8,847 nt of DNA from S143-63 sp964425855 (GCA_964425855.1 CAYROE010000050.1:1-8847); one strand, 5' to 3'; shown: positions 1-6,880, counted from the first letter of the stretch. Numbers and translations: made by a program. Notes: generated from the letters alone by a model not told the origin.

Positions 1-41
1 TTTGTTTCCAGTGGAACAGGGACGAAAACACGAAAAAACAT
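1..41 (-). CDS. Possible 5' end of a gene running off the left edge
   Basis: An ATG (complement of 39-41) opens a frame that stays open to the window edge and reads MFFRVFVPVPLET. It is preceded by GGTGGGG (complement of 47-53), five bases before the ATG, and by a TATA-like TATTTATG (complement of 75-82). That box predicts a transcription start near 51, giving a leader of about ten bases. This spacing matches the other leadered genes in the window. Only 13 codons are visible, so no family can be named, and a chance ORF is possible. The start signals are the only support. Confidence 0.35.
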   Translation of the reverse strand, partial: MFFRVFVPVPLET

Positions 42-74
42 AAAAACCCCACCACGAAAAACTCACACCAAAAA

Positions 75-82
75 CATAAATA
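75..82 (-). promoter_or_regulatory. TATA-like box for the left-edge minus-strand ORF
   Basis: On the minus strand the sequence reads TATTTATG, centred about 27 bases before the expected transcript start near 51 and about 37 bases before the ATG. It lies in AT-rich DNA, so similar matches are common by chance. Confidence 0.3.
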
Positions 83-115
83 GAACAGATCAATAACAAG
101 GAACAAAGTATTATT

Positions 116-148
116 TGGGTATTTACTGGGTATTTCTTTGGTTTACTG
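116..148. repeat. Short direct repeat with 11-bp period between divergent promoters
   Basis: TGGGTATTT occurs at 116-124 and again, identically, at 127-135. A weaker third version (TTGGTTTACTG) follows from 138. The 11-bp period places each copy on about the same face of the helix. The block sits between the TATA-like boxes at 75-82 (minus) and 167-174 (plus), so a regulator binding site is possible. This is inference from position and spacing only. Confidence 0.45.
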
Positions 149-166
149 TGTAATGGTTTTTCTAGA

Positions 167-174
167 TATAATAT
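167..174 (+). promoter_or_regulatory. TATA box of the small membrane protein gene
   Basis: TATAATAT is centred about 21 bases before the ATG at 191. Archaeal transcription usually starts 22-28 bases after the centre of the box, so the transcript would begin at or just beside that ATG, leaderless or nearly so. This placement argues against the GTG at 176 as the start. Confidence 0.5.
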
Positions 175-190
175 TGTGTTGGGGGATAGT

Positions 191-445
191 ATGGGTTTAG
201 AGAATCTGTATAACGCGGTGTCTACTCTGCTACAGGCTCTTAGTATTAGTATTGATACCTCTGGTATAGGGTATTATCTGGCACTGATTGGATTACTGAT
301 ATTCTTGGCGTTTGCTGTGGGTGCTACTGCGTGGATAGCGTCTAGGTTGGTGAGGAGGATTGCTGATATGACGCCTGGGGAGTTCCTGAGGATGCTGTTT
401 ATCGTCGCGGGTATACTAGTGTTCCTGGGAGCGGTTATACCATAG
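191..445 (+). CDS. Small two-helix membrane protein of unknown function
   Basis: The product has 84 residues and two hydrophobic segments, at about residues 27-50 and 67-84, joined by a short basic loop (SRLVRRIADMTPGEF). The positive-inside rule predicts that this loop is cytoplasmic and both ends face out. The first 20 residues form a mildly amphipathic stretch with no clear signal sequence. I chose ATG 191 because GGGGG lies at 181-185, five bases upstream, and because the TATA box at 167-174 is too close to GTG 176. The GTG would add five residues (MLGDS). The hairpin shape recalls a rotary ATPase c subunit, and the gene converges on atpD. However, the second helix has no Glu or Asp for ion binding and the first lacks the glycine-rich pattern, so I do not call it a c subunit. 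I do not recognise the family. Confidence 0.7.
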   Translation: MGLENLYNAVSTLLQALSISIDTSGIGYYLALIGLLIFLAFAVGATAWIASRLVRRIADMTPGEFLRMLFIVAGILVFLGAVIP

Positions 446-472
446 TAGGGAGATTATAGGGTGACTGGTTGG

Positions 473-487
473 GCCTCTAGCCGAGGC
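473..487. terminator. Short inverted repeat at the convergent gene junction
   Basis: GCCTC (473-477) and GAGGC (483-487) pair perfectly around a five-base loop. The atpD stop codon occupies 477-479. For the plus-strand gene, a run of six T lies at 516-521, about 30 bases further on, and could serve as an archaeal U-tract terminator. No comparable T run follows atpD on the minus strand. A role in termination is possible but not strong. Confidence 0.3.
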
Positions 488-1130
488 TTGAGGATGCTCT
501 CTCAGGGCTCTGAAGTTTTTTCTTCAACATCTTGAGTCTCACAAAATCTTCTCTCATTCGCTCGTCGAGAACTGTCTTTATGAACTTTATTGCTTGCTGG
601 TAGCTTGGCAGTATGACGTAATCCATTGCGTTTATGAGTCGTTGTGTTTCTCTGAGCTCATCGATTAGTCTTCTCATGGCTTCCTCGTATTCCGCCATTT
701 TTAATAAGTCTGGTAGAAGATCTCTGAGAAGTAATGCACTCTTTGTTAAGTGTGGGCTTGCATCTGTGGGGTAGGGTGGTGTCGGTATTGTTTTAGGGTC
801 TATTTTGAACGTTGGGGTTTTTACCGCGAATAAGACTCTTGTTCCCACTTCGACTTTGAGTGTTTCAGGGGCGCTCTCTGCATAGCTCTGAGTACGTGTA
901 AATCCTTCCTCGGCTACTCCCTTATAGTATTCTTTGAATATCTCGTTCATCTTTTCTAGAACCTTTTCCTGGTATGCCGCGTATTCCTCGGCGCTGCTCT
1001 TAATGTAGTGTAGGAGTACTTCTCTCTTCTCTTCGAGTACTCCGCGTATCTTTTTGAGCATTTTTACTTCTCTTCTTAGCCTTATGAGGTTTATCTTTGT
1101 GGGTAATACTTTTCTTGGATCTACTGCCAT
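477..1130 (-). CDS. atpD: A-type ATP synthase subunit D (central rotor stalk)
   Basis: Subunit D is the coiled-coil shaft of the rotor. With F it turns inside the A3B3 head, coupling ATP chemistry to ion movement. The 217 residues show the family layout. The N-terminal VLPTKINLIRLRREVKMLKK motif (8-27) leads into a long helix to about 75. A less helical middle follows (76-135, with a Pro-rich stretch near 106-126), then a C-terminal helix (about 136-208) holding LRETQRLINAMDYVILPSYQ (159-178), the counterpart of the RRVNALEYVLIP signature. The length is normal for the family. ATG 1130 is preceded by GGTGA (complement of 1137-1141) with a six-base spacer, and an in-frame TGA inside that site rules out a longer protein. 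It is the last gene of the F-E-A-B-D operon, 76 bases after atpB. Confidence 0.95.
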   Translation of the reverse strand: MAVDPRKVLPTKINLIRLRREVKMLKKIRGVLEEKREVLLHYIKSSAEEYAAYQEKVLEKMNEIFKEYYKGVAEEGFTRTQSYAESAPETLKVEVGTRVLFAVKTPTFKIDPKTIPTPPYPTDASPHLTKSALLLRDLLPDLLKMAEYEEAMRRLIDELRETQRLINAMDYVILPSYQQAIKFIKTVLDERMREDFVRLKMLKKKLQSPERASSSLG

Positions 1131-1206
1131 CCTTGTTCACCATCCAGGTCTTCCTTTATCTTCTCCGGGGGATAGATTTGAGGAGAGCGACGTGTGGATG
1201 AATAGA

Positions 1207-2601
1207 TTAGACGGTCTTGTATTTTGGATGGTACTTGTGTATGTGTTCTTCTTTGATGTTTGTAAGTTCTTCTTCTGGTAGTATGCTTAGGATTTCCCAT
1301 GCTAGGTCTAGTGTTTGTTCTATTGTCCTGTTTTCTCTCTCTCCTTGTTTTAGGAAGCGTTTCTCGAATGCGTCGGCGAACTCTAGGTATTTCCTGTCTA
1401 CTGGGCTGAGGCTTTCTTCTCCTACTACTGCGGCTAGGCTTCTTAGCTCTACTCCTCTGCTGTATGCGCTGTATAGCTGGTTGCTGACTCCTGCATGGTC
1501 TTCTCTTGTCTTGCCGGGGCCTATTCCTTCTTTCATGAGTCGTGAGAGGCTCATGAGGACGTTGATCGGCGGATAGATTCCACGGTTGTATAGTTCTCTG
1601 CTGAGTACTATCTGTCCCTCGGTTATGTACCCTGTGAGGTCGGGTATTGGATGCGTTATGTCGTCGTTTGGCATTGTTAGTATAGGCATTTGTGTAATGC
1701 TTCCCTTCTTGCCCTTTACTCTCCCTGCTCTCTCATAGATGCTTGCTAGGTCGCTGTATAAGTATCCTGGATATCCCTGTCTTCCAGGTACTTCTTCTCT
1801 AGCGGCGCTTATCTCTCTGAGGGCTTCTGCATAGTTTGTCATGTCTGTTAGGATGACTAGTACGTGCATGTCACGTTCGAATGCAAGGTACTCGGCTAGG
1901 GTTAGGGCGGCTCTTGGAGTCACGAGCCTTATCATTGCGGGCTCGTCTGCTAGGTTGACGAACATTGCTACTCTGTTTAGTGCTCCTGTTTCCTCGAAGA
2001 ACTTCTTGAAGAATAGGAAGTCGTCGTACTTGATTCCTATCGCGGCGAATACTACTGCGAATTCTTCTCCTTCTCCTCTCACTGTTGCTTGTCTAGCGAT
2101 CTGGGCTGCGAGTATGTTGTGGGGGAGACCGCTACCGCTGAATATTGGTAGTTTTTGTCCTCTTACGAGTGTGTTCATTCCGTCTATTGCGCTGACTCCT
2201 GTCTGTATGAAGTCCTCAGGGTACTCTCTCTCCGCAGGGTTTAGGGGTGCTCCGTTCACGTCTCTTTCTTCTTCTGCGATTATGGGCGGGCCACCGTCTA
2301 TGGGTTCACCTAGGCCATTGAATATTCTTCCTAGCATGTCTTCGCTTACAGGTATTTCGAGGGGTTTTCCTAGGAACTTGACGGTCGTTCCTGTAGTGGT
2401 TATGCCCGTTGTTCCCTCGAAGACTTGTACTATAGCTACTCCCCGGGAGACGTCGAGTACTCTTCCTCTTCTCTTTTCTCCGCTTGGTAGTTCTACTTCT
2501 ACGATCTCGTCGTATGCTACGTTTGAGACTCCCTCAACTATTAGTAGGGGGCCTTTTATCTCTCTTATCTTACTGTATTCGCGGACACCATATACGCTCA
2601 T
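1207..2601 (-). CDS. atpB: A-type ATP synthase subunit B (non-catalytic head subunit)
   Basis: Subunit B alternates with A in the A3B3 ring and supplies residues to the catalytic interface. The 464 residues begin with the beta-barrel domain (about 1-80, with EIKGPLLIVEGVSNVAYDEI), followed by the nucleotide-binding-like domain (about 81-360) and the C-terminal helical domain. The P-loop is degenerate: SGSGLPHN (155-162) replaces the GxxxxGKT motif, as expected for B. Arg354 in SLSRLMKEGIG matches the arginine finger that reaches into the A active site. The length is standard. ATG 2601 follows GGTGAT (complement of 2607-2612). The gap after atpA is 63 bases and holds a short T run and a 12-codon mini-ORF (stop included) whose stop lies in this ribosome binding site. 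Confidence 0.97.
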   Translation of the reverse strand: MSVYGVREYSKIREIKGPLLIVEGVSNVAYDEIVEVELPSGEKRRGRVLDVSRGVAIVQVFEGTTGITTTGTTVKFLGKPLEIPVSEDMLGRIFNGLGEPIDGGPPIIAEEERDVNGAPLNPAEREYPEDFIQTGVSAIDGMNTLVRGQKLPIFSGSGLPHNILAAQIARQATVRGEGEEFAVVFAAIGIKYDDFLFFKKFFEETGALNRVAMFVNLADEPAMIRLVTPRAALTLAEYLAFERDMHVLVILTDMTNYAEALREISAAREEVPGRQGYPGYLYSDLASIYERAGRVKGKKGSITQMPILTMPNDDITHPIPDLTGYITEGQIVLSRELYNRGIYPPINVLMSLSRLMKEGIGPGKTREDHAGVSNQLYSAYSRGVELRSLAAVVGEESLSPVDRKYLEFADAFEKRFLKQGERENRTIEQTLDLAWEILSILPEEELTNIKEEHIHKYHPKYKTV

Positions 2602-2607
2602 CTCCTA

Positions 2608-2643
2608 TCACCTTAAGCCTCCATCTCCTAAACCTTGTACCAT
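2608..2643 (-). CDS. Possible 11-residue leader ORF before atpB
   Basis: In the gap between atpA and atpB an ATG (complement of 2641-2643) opens MVQGLGDGGLR and ends at TGA (complement of 2608-2610). That TGA lies inside the GGTGAT ribosome binding site of atpB. Translation of this peptide, if it happens, would end six bases before the atpB start and could couple or meter atpB translation. No good ribosome binding site precedes it, and ORFs this short arise by chance, so it is a candidate only. Confidence 0.2.
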   Translation of the reverse strand: MVQGLGDGGLR

Positions 2644-2664
2644 AGCGTACTGTGTGGGGAAAAA

Positions 2665-4479
2665 CTAGCCTGATCTAGCCTCTAGGGCTTCAAGAGTTTT
2701 CAGTGCCTGCTGTCTTAGTTCTTCGATCTTCTCTAGCTGGTTGTTGGGTATATTGAACTTGGCCTTTATCATCTCGACGTATAGCCTCCCGAGAGCTTCT
2801 CTGATTTGAGCTACGGTTATTCCATGGCTGACTAGCTCGTTTGCCTTGTTGTAGAAGTCTATGAACATCTTTAGCAGTTTGAACTGTTTCTCTGGAGTGC
2901 TGAATGCGTCTATTGGGTCAAAGGCGTTCTGTTTGAGGAATCCGTCCTTGATCATTCTAGCTGCTTCTAGGACAAGCTTGTCCTTCTCATCTAGGCTCTC
3001 TGTACCTACTAGCCTTACTATGTCCTGGAGCTCTTCTTCTCTAAGGAGTATCTCCATTGCTTGGTCTCTATACTCCTTCCATCTAGGATCTACTTTCTCG
3101 TGCCACCACTCTGCGACGGTTTCTGCATATGCACTATAGCTCATTAGCCAGTTTATCGCTGGATAGTGTCGGCTGTAGGCTAGCTTGGTGTCGAGTGCCC
3201 AGAATACTCGTATGAATCTCTTTGTGTGGCTTGTCACCGGCTCTGTGAAGTCTCCTCCAGGCGGGCTAACCGCTCCTACTACTGTTACGCTACCAATTCT
3301 CTCGGGCGAGCCTAGTGTTACTACTCTTCCGGCCCTCTCATAGAATTCTGCTAGTCTTGATGCTAGGTAGCTTGGGTATCCTTCTTCTGCGGGCATTTCC
3401 TCTAGTCTGCCCGCGATCTCTCTGAGGGCCTCTGCCCATCTGCTCGTGGAGTCTGCTACTAGGAGTACATCGTAGCCCATGTCTCTATAGTACTCGGCTA
3501 GCGTTATACCTACGTAGATGCTTGCCTCTCTAGCTGCTACCGGCATGTTGCTGGTGTTTGCGATAAGGATTGTTCTCTCCATTAGTGGTTTCCCAGTCCA
3601 TGGGTCCTTGTACTTAGGGAAGCGTTCTAGTACCTCGGTCATCTCATTGCCTCTTTCTCCACATCCTATGTAGACTACTACTTTCGCATCGCTCCACTGT
3701 GCTAGGCTGTGGAGTGTGACCGTTTTTCCCGTACCGAAGCCTCCTGGTATTGCCCCGGTACCTCCCTTGGCCATTGGGAAGAGTGTATCGATTATTCTTG
3801 TTCCAGTTATGAGGGGCGTGTTAGGCTCTAGCTTTAGCTTGCTTGGCCTGGGCACTCTTACTGGCCATCTCTGTCTCATAGTTAGTTCTACTTTCTTACC
3901 TTCTGGTGTCTCGACCTCGGCTATGACCTCGGATACAGTGTAGTCTCCTTCTGGGGCGAGCCACTTCAATGTGCCTTTTACTCCTGGCGGCACCATGATC
4001 TTGTGCGTTATGAGGCTTGTCTCCTCGACGGTTCCCAGGACGTCTCCTGGCTCGACCTTGTCCCCTACCTTGACTTGGGCTCCATTGTACCCGGGCTGGA
4101 AGTGCCATTTTTTGTCGAGGGATATGGGTGGTACATTTACTCCTCTCTCGATGAAGATCTTTCTATTAGGGTTTTCTCTGGCTATAACGTCGGCAATGAC
4201 TGGTAGAGGCCTTTGTACTCCGTCGTAGATGTTTCCTATTATACCGGGGCCTAGCTCTACGCTTAGTGGGGCCCCTGTGCCCTCTACTATCTCGCCTGGT
4301 CTTAGACCCGTGGTCGACTCGTAAACCTGTATGAAGGCCCTGTCCCCGACTATTCTAGTGATTTCACCGATAAGCTTGTCTTCTCCTACTCTGACCATCT
4401 CGTACATCTGGGCGCCGCTCATTCCCTCAGCCACTACCAGGGGACCGGCGATCCTCACGATCCTTCCTTTTACAGGCAT
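2665..4479 (-). CDS. atpA: A-type ATP synthase subunit A (catalytic head subunit)
   Basis: Subunit A hydrolyses or makes ATP in the cytoplasmic A3B3 head (EC 7.1.2.2 class). Counting from ATG 4479 it has 604 residues, normal for the family. The N-terminal barrel (KGRIVRIAGPLVVAEGM) leads into the non-homologous bulge domain typical of A subunits (about 105-200, including PGYNGAQVKVGDKVEPGDVL). The P-loop GGFGTGKT is at 246-253. The general-base Glu is E275 in GERGNEM, and Walker B is LLVADSTSR with D343. There is no intein, although A subunits of some archaea carry one at the P-loop. ATG 4479 fits the usual family start and has GGTGGGTG about eight bases upstream. In-frame GTG codons at 4497 and 4494 would add six or five residues (VGVVD region) and are less likely. 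The gene begins 34 bases after atpE ends. Confidence 0.97.
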   Translation of the reverse strand: MPVKGRIVRIAGPLVVAEGMSGAQMYEMVRVGEDKLIGEITRIVGDRAFIQVYESTTGLRPGEIVEGTGAPLSVELGPGIIGNIYDGVQRPLPVIADVIARENPNRKIFIERGVNVPPISLDKKWHFQPGYNGAQVKVGDKVEPGDVLGTVEETSLITHKIMVPPGVKGTLKWLAPEGDYTVSEVIAEVETPEGKKVELTMRQRWPVRVPRPSKLKLEPNTPLITGTRIIDTLFPMAKGGTGAIPGGFGTGKTVTLHSLAQWSDAKVVVYIGCGERGNEMTEVLERFPKYKDPWTGKPLMERTILIANTSNMPVAAREASIYVGITLAEYYRDMGYDVLLVADSTSRWAEALREIAGRLEEMPAEEGYPSYLASRLAEFYERAGRVVTLGSPERIGSVTVVGAVSPPGGDFTEPVTSHTKRFIRVFWALDTKLAYSRHYPAINWLMSYSAYAETVAEWWHEKVDPRWKEYRDQAMEILLREEELQDIVRLVGTESLDEKDKLVLEAARMIKDGFLKQNAFDPIDAFSTPEKQFKLLKMFIDFYNKANELVSHGITVAQIREALGRLYVEMIKAKFNIPNNQLEKIEELRQQALKTLEALEARSG

Positions 4480-4513
4480 ATCTACTACACCCACCACTCA
4501 AAGACTGATAATC

Positions 4514-5122
4514 CTATTCTGTAAAAAGCTTCCGAGACGCGACACTCATCAACTTATACTCGTTCATCTTAACGATTAGGTCAAGGCTATAGTCTAGCCT
4601 GAGGCTACCATCGGGTGCCTCTGCAATAACACCTCCAAGTATTTCCACAGGCTCAGAAGAGACTTCGAGGCCGCGGAGACCAAGCTTGGCTATTATGGCC
4701 TGTATAGTGTCTTTGTCTCTCTTATTGGTTCTAAGGATGAGCCTATCATAATTCTCCTGTGTAAGTTTGAGAAGTACGCTTTCGAGATACTTCTTGTACC
4801 ATTCTTCTTCCGCTAGCTCGTCGATCTTCTTCAGTGCTTCCTTTATTACATCATCGACATATTTCGATTTCTCGCTTGATACGACTGTCTTTAAATCCAG
4901 CTCTAGGCTTGATACGATACTCTTTAATTGTTCCTCTGCTCTTGAGAATTCTTCTCTGAGCCTTCTCTCTCCTTCCGAGAGAGCTTTCTTGTATGCATCC
5001 TCTATTATTTTATATGCGTGTTGCTTGGCCTCCTCCAATACTTTCTCTGTCTTCTTTGATTCTCTATTTGCTAGTTCTTCAGCGACTTTTCTTGGATCTC
5101 CTAGTAGGTCGCCTCTAGCCAT
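4514..5122 (-). CDS. atpE: A-type ATP synthase subunit E (peripheral stalk)
   Basis: Subunit E, paired with subunit H, forms the peripheral stalks that hold the A3B3 head still while the rotor turns. The 202 residues match the family: a long charged helix (about 10-110) rich in Glu, Lys and Ala, suited to a right-handed coiled coil, then a globular C-terminal domain. The latter carries LGGVIAEAPDGSLRLDYSLD (162-181), the counterpart of the conserved GGxxxxxxDGxxxxDxxx segment. ATG 5122 is six bases after the atpF stop, and the TGA stop of atpF is part of its GGGTGAT ribosome binding site, so the two are probably translationally coupled. The length is typical. Subunit H is not visible in this window. 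Confidence 0.93.
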   Translation of the reverse strand: MARGDLLGDPRKVAEELANRESKKTEKVLEEAKQHAYKIIEDAYKKALSEGERRLREEFSRAEEQLKSIVSSLELDLKTVVSSEKSKYVDDVIKEALKKIDELAEEEWYKKYLESVLLKLTQENYDRLILRTNKRDKDTIQAIIAKLGLRGLEVSSEPVEILGGVIAEAPDGSLRLDYSLDLIVKMNEYKLMSVASRKLFTE

Positions 5123-5128
5123 ATTCTA

Positions 5129-5434
5129 TCACCCTAATCCAAGAGCCCTGGCAAGTAGTTTTTCAACGTTTATCTTCTCCGCAGGGCTCCAGACTGTTGG
5201 TAAGATAAGTATAGGTATGTTTAGCTCCTCGGCAGCCTTGATGACCTTTTCCTGGTCGTCCACGACGTGCTTCAAGACTACTACAAGGCTCGCCTTCTCC
5301 TTGACTGAGCTTAGTACTCTGAGTACTTCCTTAGTGCTATCTGCTTCTACTACGCTCATCCCTGCACTCCTGAACAGGGGAAGGTTAAGTTTGTCCCCCA
5401 CTACTACTATTTTCCCGGCTGGCAATAGTTGCAC
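5129..5434 (-). CDS. atpF: A-type ATP synthase subunit F (rotor stalk)
   Basis: Subunit F is a small Rossmann-like protein bound to D in the central stalk. It modulates activity and coupling. The 101 residues show the family pattern: KIVVVGDKLNLPLFRSAGM (8-26, with the VGD and FRSAG elements), alternating strands and helices, LVVVLKHVV (50-58) and the strand before IPILILPTVWSP (73-84). This is the first gene of the operon. Its start is ambiguous. GTG 5434 begins immediately after GGAGGA (complement of 5435-5440), too close for normal use. TTG 5425 lies nine bases after it and would give 98 residues starting LPAGKIVVVGD. No longer frame is possible because of an upstream TAA. I report the longer form and regard TTG 5425 as at least as likely. 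Confidence 0.92.
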   Translation of the reverse strand: MQLLPAGKIVVVGDKLNLPLFRSAGMSVVEADSTKEVLRVLSSVKEKASLVVVLKHVVDDQEKVIKAAEELNIPILILPTVWSPAEKINVEKLLARALGLG

Positions 5435-5462
5435 TCCTCCAGGAAATCGAAGTTAGTTTATA

Positions 5463-5473
5463 GGATAAAAAGT
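5463..5473 (-). promoter_or_regulatory. Promoter of the ATP synthase operon
   Basis: On the minus strand AACTTTTTATC forms a T-rich TATA element centred near 5468. Transcription would start near 5441, giving a leader that begins just at the GGAGGA ribosome binding site of atpF. The 116-base gap to the upstream isomerase-like gene, together with this element, suggests that F-E-A-B-D is transcribed independently. A small inverted repeat CCTAGATAGG lies 40 bases upstream at 5511-5520. Confidence 0.5.
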
Positions 5474-5550
5474 TGTCAATAAAACATCATTATTATCAAG
5501 CTATTGTTTCCCTAGATAGGAAAATAGATGCCTTGTTATTGTAGATGACT

Positions 5551-6849
5551 CTATAATGATATTATCCTCCATCCAAGTATTCTTCCTAGGTCTCTAAGAG
5601 GAGCACTATGAGTACCCAATGTGACTACGAGGTGATTACCTACGCCAACATCAATAATATCCTCGACGTTCTTATCGAACTCAATGGTTAGCTGGGTTCT
5701 ACAGAGCCTAGTATATCTGGGCACGGAATCCCGTATCTTACCGTCTAGTACGAGCAATGCTCTCTTTCTAGGATCTAACTTCGATACAACAACGTTTCTC
5801 CCCATGGGTAGTCTTCCGGAGACGCTTACTCCCAAGCCTGTCTCGAAATGTGTAGTGAGTTTGTAGGAGGAAACCATTGCTAGGGGGATGGTACAGTGGC
5901 TTATAACTAGCTCGTTGCCGGTTATCATAGATGTATTGCCGATAAACGAGGGCTTACCTGTGATAAAGTAGTTTGCCATAACCGTCAAGATGGCGGGAAC
6001 ATCTCCTTCACATCCTAAGATTATACCTTCACTGTTTAATAATGCTACAGCCAGGCACGGAGTCACCTTAAGCCTTTCAGCTATAGCGAAACAGTTAATG
6101 GTAGCAGCATCTAGATTATACTCGTCTACGAGTTTCTTAATTGCAAGGTATAACCTGATCGAGCTTCGAATACTCTCAGAGACTCTCCTGTCAGAGGCCA
6201 ATGCCTGGAATCTCTTGACAAGCATGTCATCGGGTTCCACACCCTCATAATAGTCCACCAATCTATCAATAGAGATATCAACAATCTCTGTTCCAAGCAG
6301 GGATCTCAGCTCGGAACCCGAGACATTGCTATACACTAGCCAAGGACTAATACCACCGATAACTCCTATTTTAGACCCCTTAAACGATAGATATGCGAGT
6401 ATAGACCGGAGCTTTGATGAGATTCTCTCCTTGTAATTATTGATTTTAGCTAGCTCAACAAAGCTATAGAGAAACCTATAATTCTTTTCTCGAAGATAAC
6501 TAGCTGCCTCAACTAGAGCTGGCAAGCTATTATAGCCGTCGAATGCAATTAATAGGAGAGGCATGCTAAGCTTGGACACTGCATCCACTATAATATGTTC
6601 TGTTCCACCAGAACCCACTATTATGACGGCTAGGTCACATGGTTTTTCATGAGCATGTCTAACTATGTCATTGGGATCAGTATAGGATCCTAGACTATAA
6701 AATCTAAGAGTTTTCGGATAATTATCGAAAAACTTCATAACTGCACTATATGTTTTCTCAGAAAGAGTACTAGGATGAATCCTGGACACGGCTTGAAACA
6801 CACATATGTTAAATGTCCTGGTTAGACCCAAGTGAACGTCTTGTGGCAA
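5551..6849 (-). CDS. L-fucose/L-arabinose isomerase-like protein
   Basis: The 432-residue protein belongs, by its motifs, to the fucose isomerase-like family (COG2407 type), metal-dependent ketol-isomerases or relatives. The N-terminal half (about 10-250) looks like two Rossmann-like domains, with VIIVGSGGTEHIIVDA (76-90 region) and KIGVIGGISPWLVYSN (160-175). The C-terminal half has the diagnostic run VTPCLAVALLNSEGIILGCEGD (262-283) followed by VPAILTVMANYFITGKPSFIGN, then NELVISHCTIPL (312-323). By family analogy D283 and H318 are candidate metal ligands. The substrate cannot be told from sequence, and no sugar genes are nearby. The start is TTG 6849: an in-frame TGA sits six bases upstream, so nothing longer is possible, and a GTGATG site and a TATA box at 6881-6888 fit it. 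It shares strand but probably not promoter with the ATPase genes. Confidence 0.75.
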   Translation of the reverse strand: MPQDVHLGLTRTFNICVFQAVSRIHPSTLSEKTYSAVMKFFDNYPKTLRFYSLGSYTDPNDIVRHAHEKPCDLAVIIVGSGGTEHIIVDAVSKLSMPLLLIAFDGYNSLPALVEAASYLREKNYRFLYSFVELAKINNYKERISSKLRSILAYLSFKGSKIGVIGGISPWLVYSNVSGSELRSLLGTEIVDISIDRLVDYYEGVEPDDMLVKRFQALASDRRVSESIRSSIRLYLAIKKLVDEYNLDAATINCFAIAERLKVTPCLAVALLNSEGIILGCEGDVPAILTVMANYFITGKPSFIGNTSMITGNELVISHCTIPLAMVSSYKLTTHFETGLGVSVSGRLPMGRNVVVSKLDPRKRALLVLDGKIRDSVPRYTRLCRTQLTIEFDKNVEDIIDVGVGNHLVVTLGTHSAPLRDLGRILGWRIISL

Positions 6850-6880
6850 AATACATCACGCCGTAATACGATTCTGTGAT

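Noticed and set aside
1507..1527. GIGPGKT in subunit B, resembling a P-loop
   Set aside because: It lies after the arginine finger region, not at the P-loop position of the fold. The true equivalent is the degenerate SGSGLPHN at residues 155-162.
1841..2668. Long plus-strand ORF of 275 codons opposite atpB
   Set aside because: It is antisense to a certain atpB gene, is very rich in Ser, Thr and Pro, shows no domain pattern, and has no start signals. It reflects the codon bias of atpB.
3700..3760. Possible intein insertion at the atpA P-loop
   Set aside because: Some archaeal A subunits carry an intein here, but the P-loop GGFGTGKT is continuous and the total length is normal.
4767..5456. 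Plus-strand ORF of 229 codons opposite atpE and atpF
   Set aside because: It spans two real genes in antisense, is dominated by Ser, and mirrors the Glu/Lys/Leu-rich coiled coil of subunit E.
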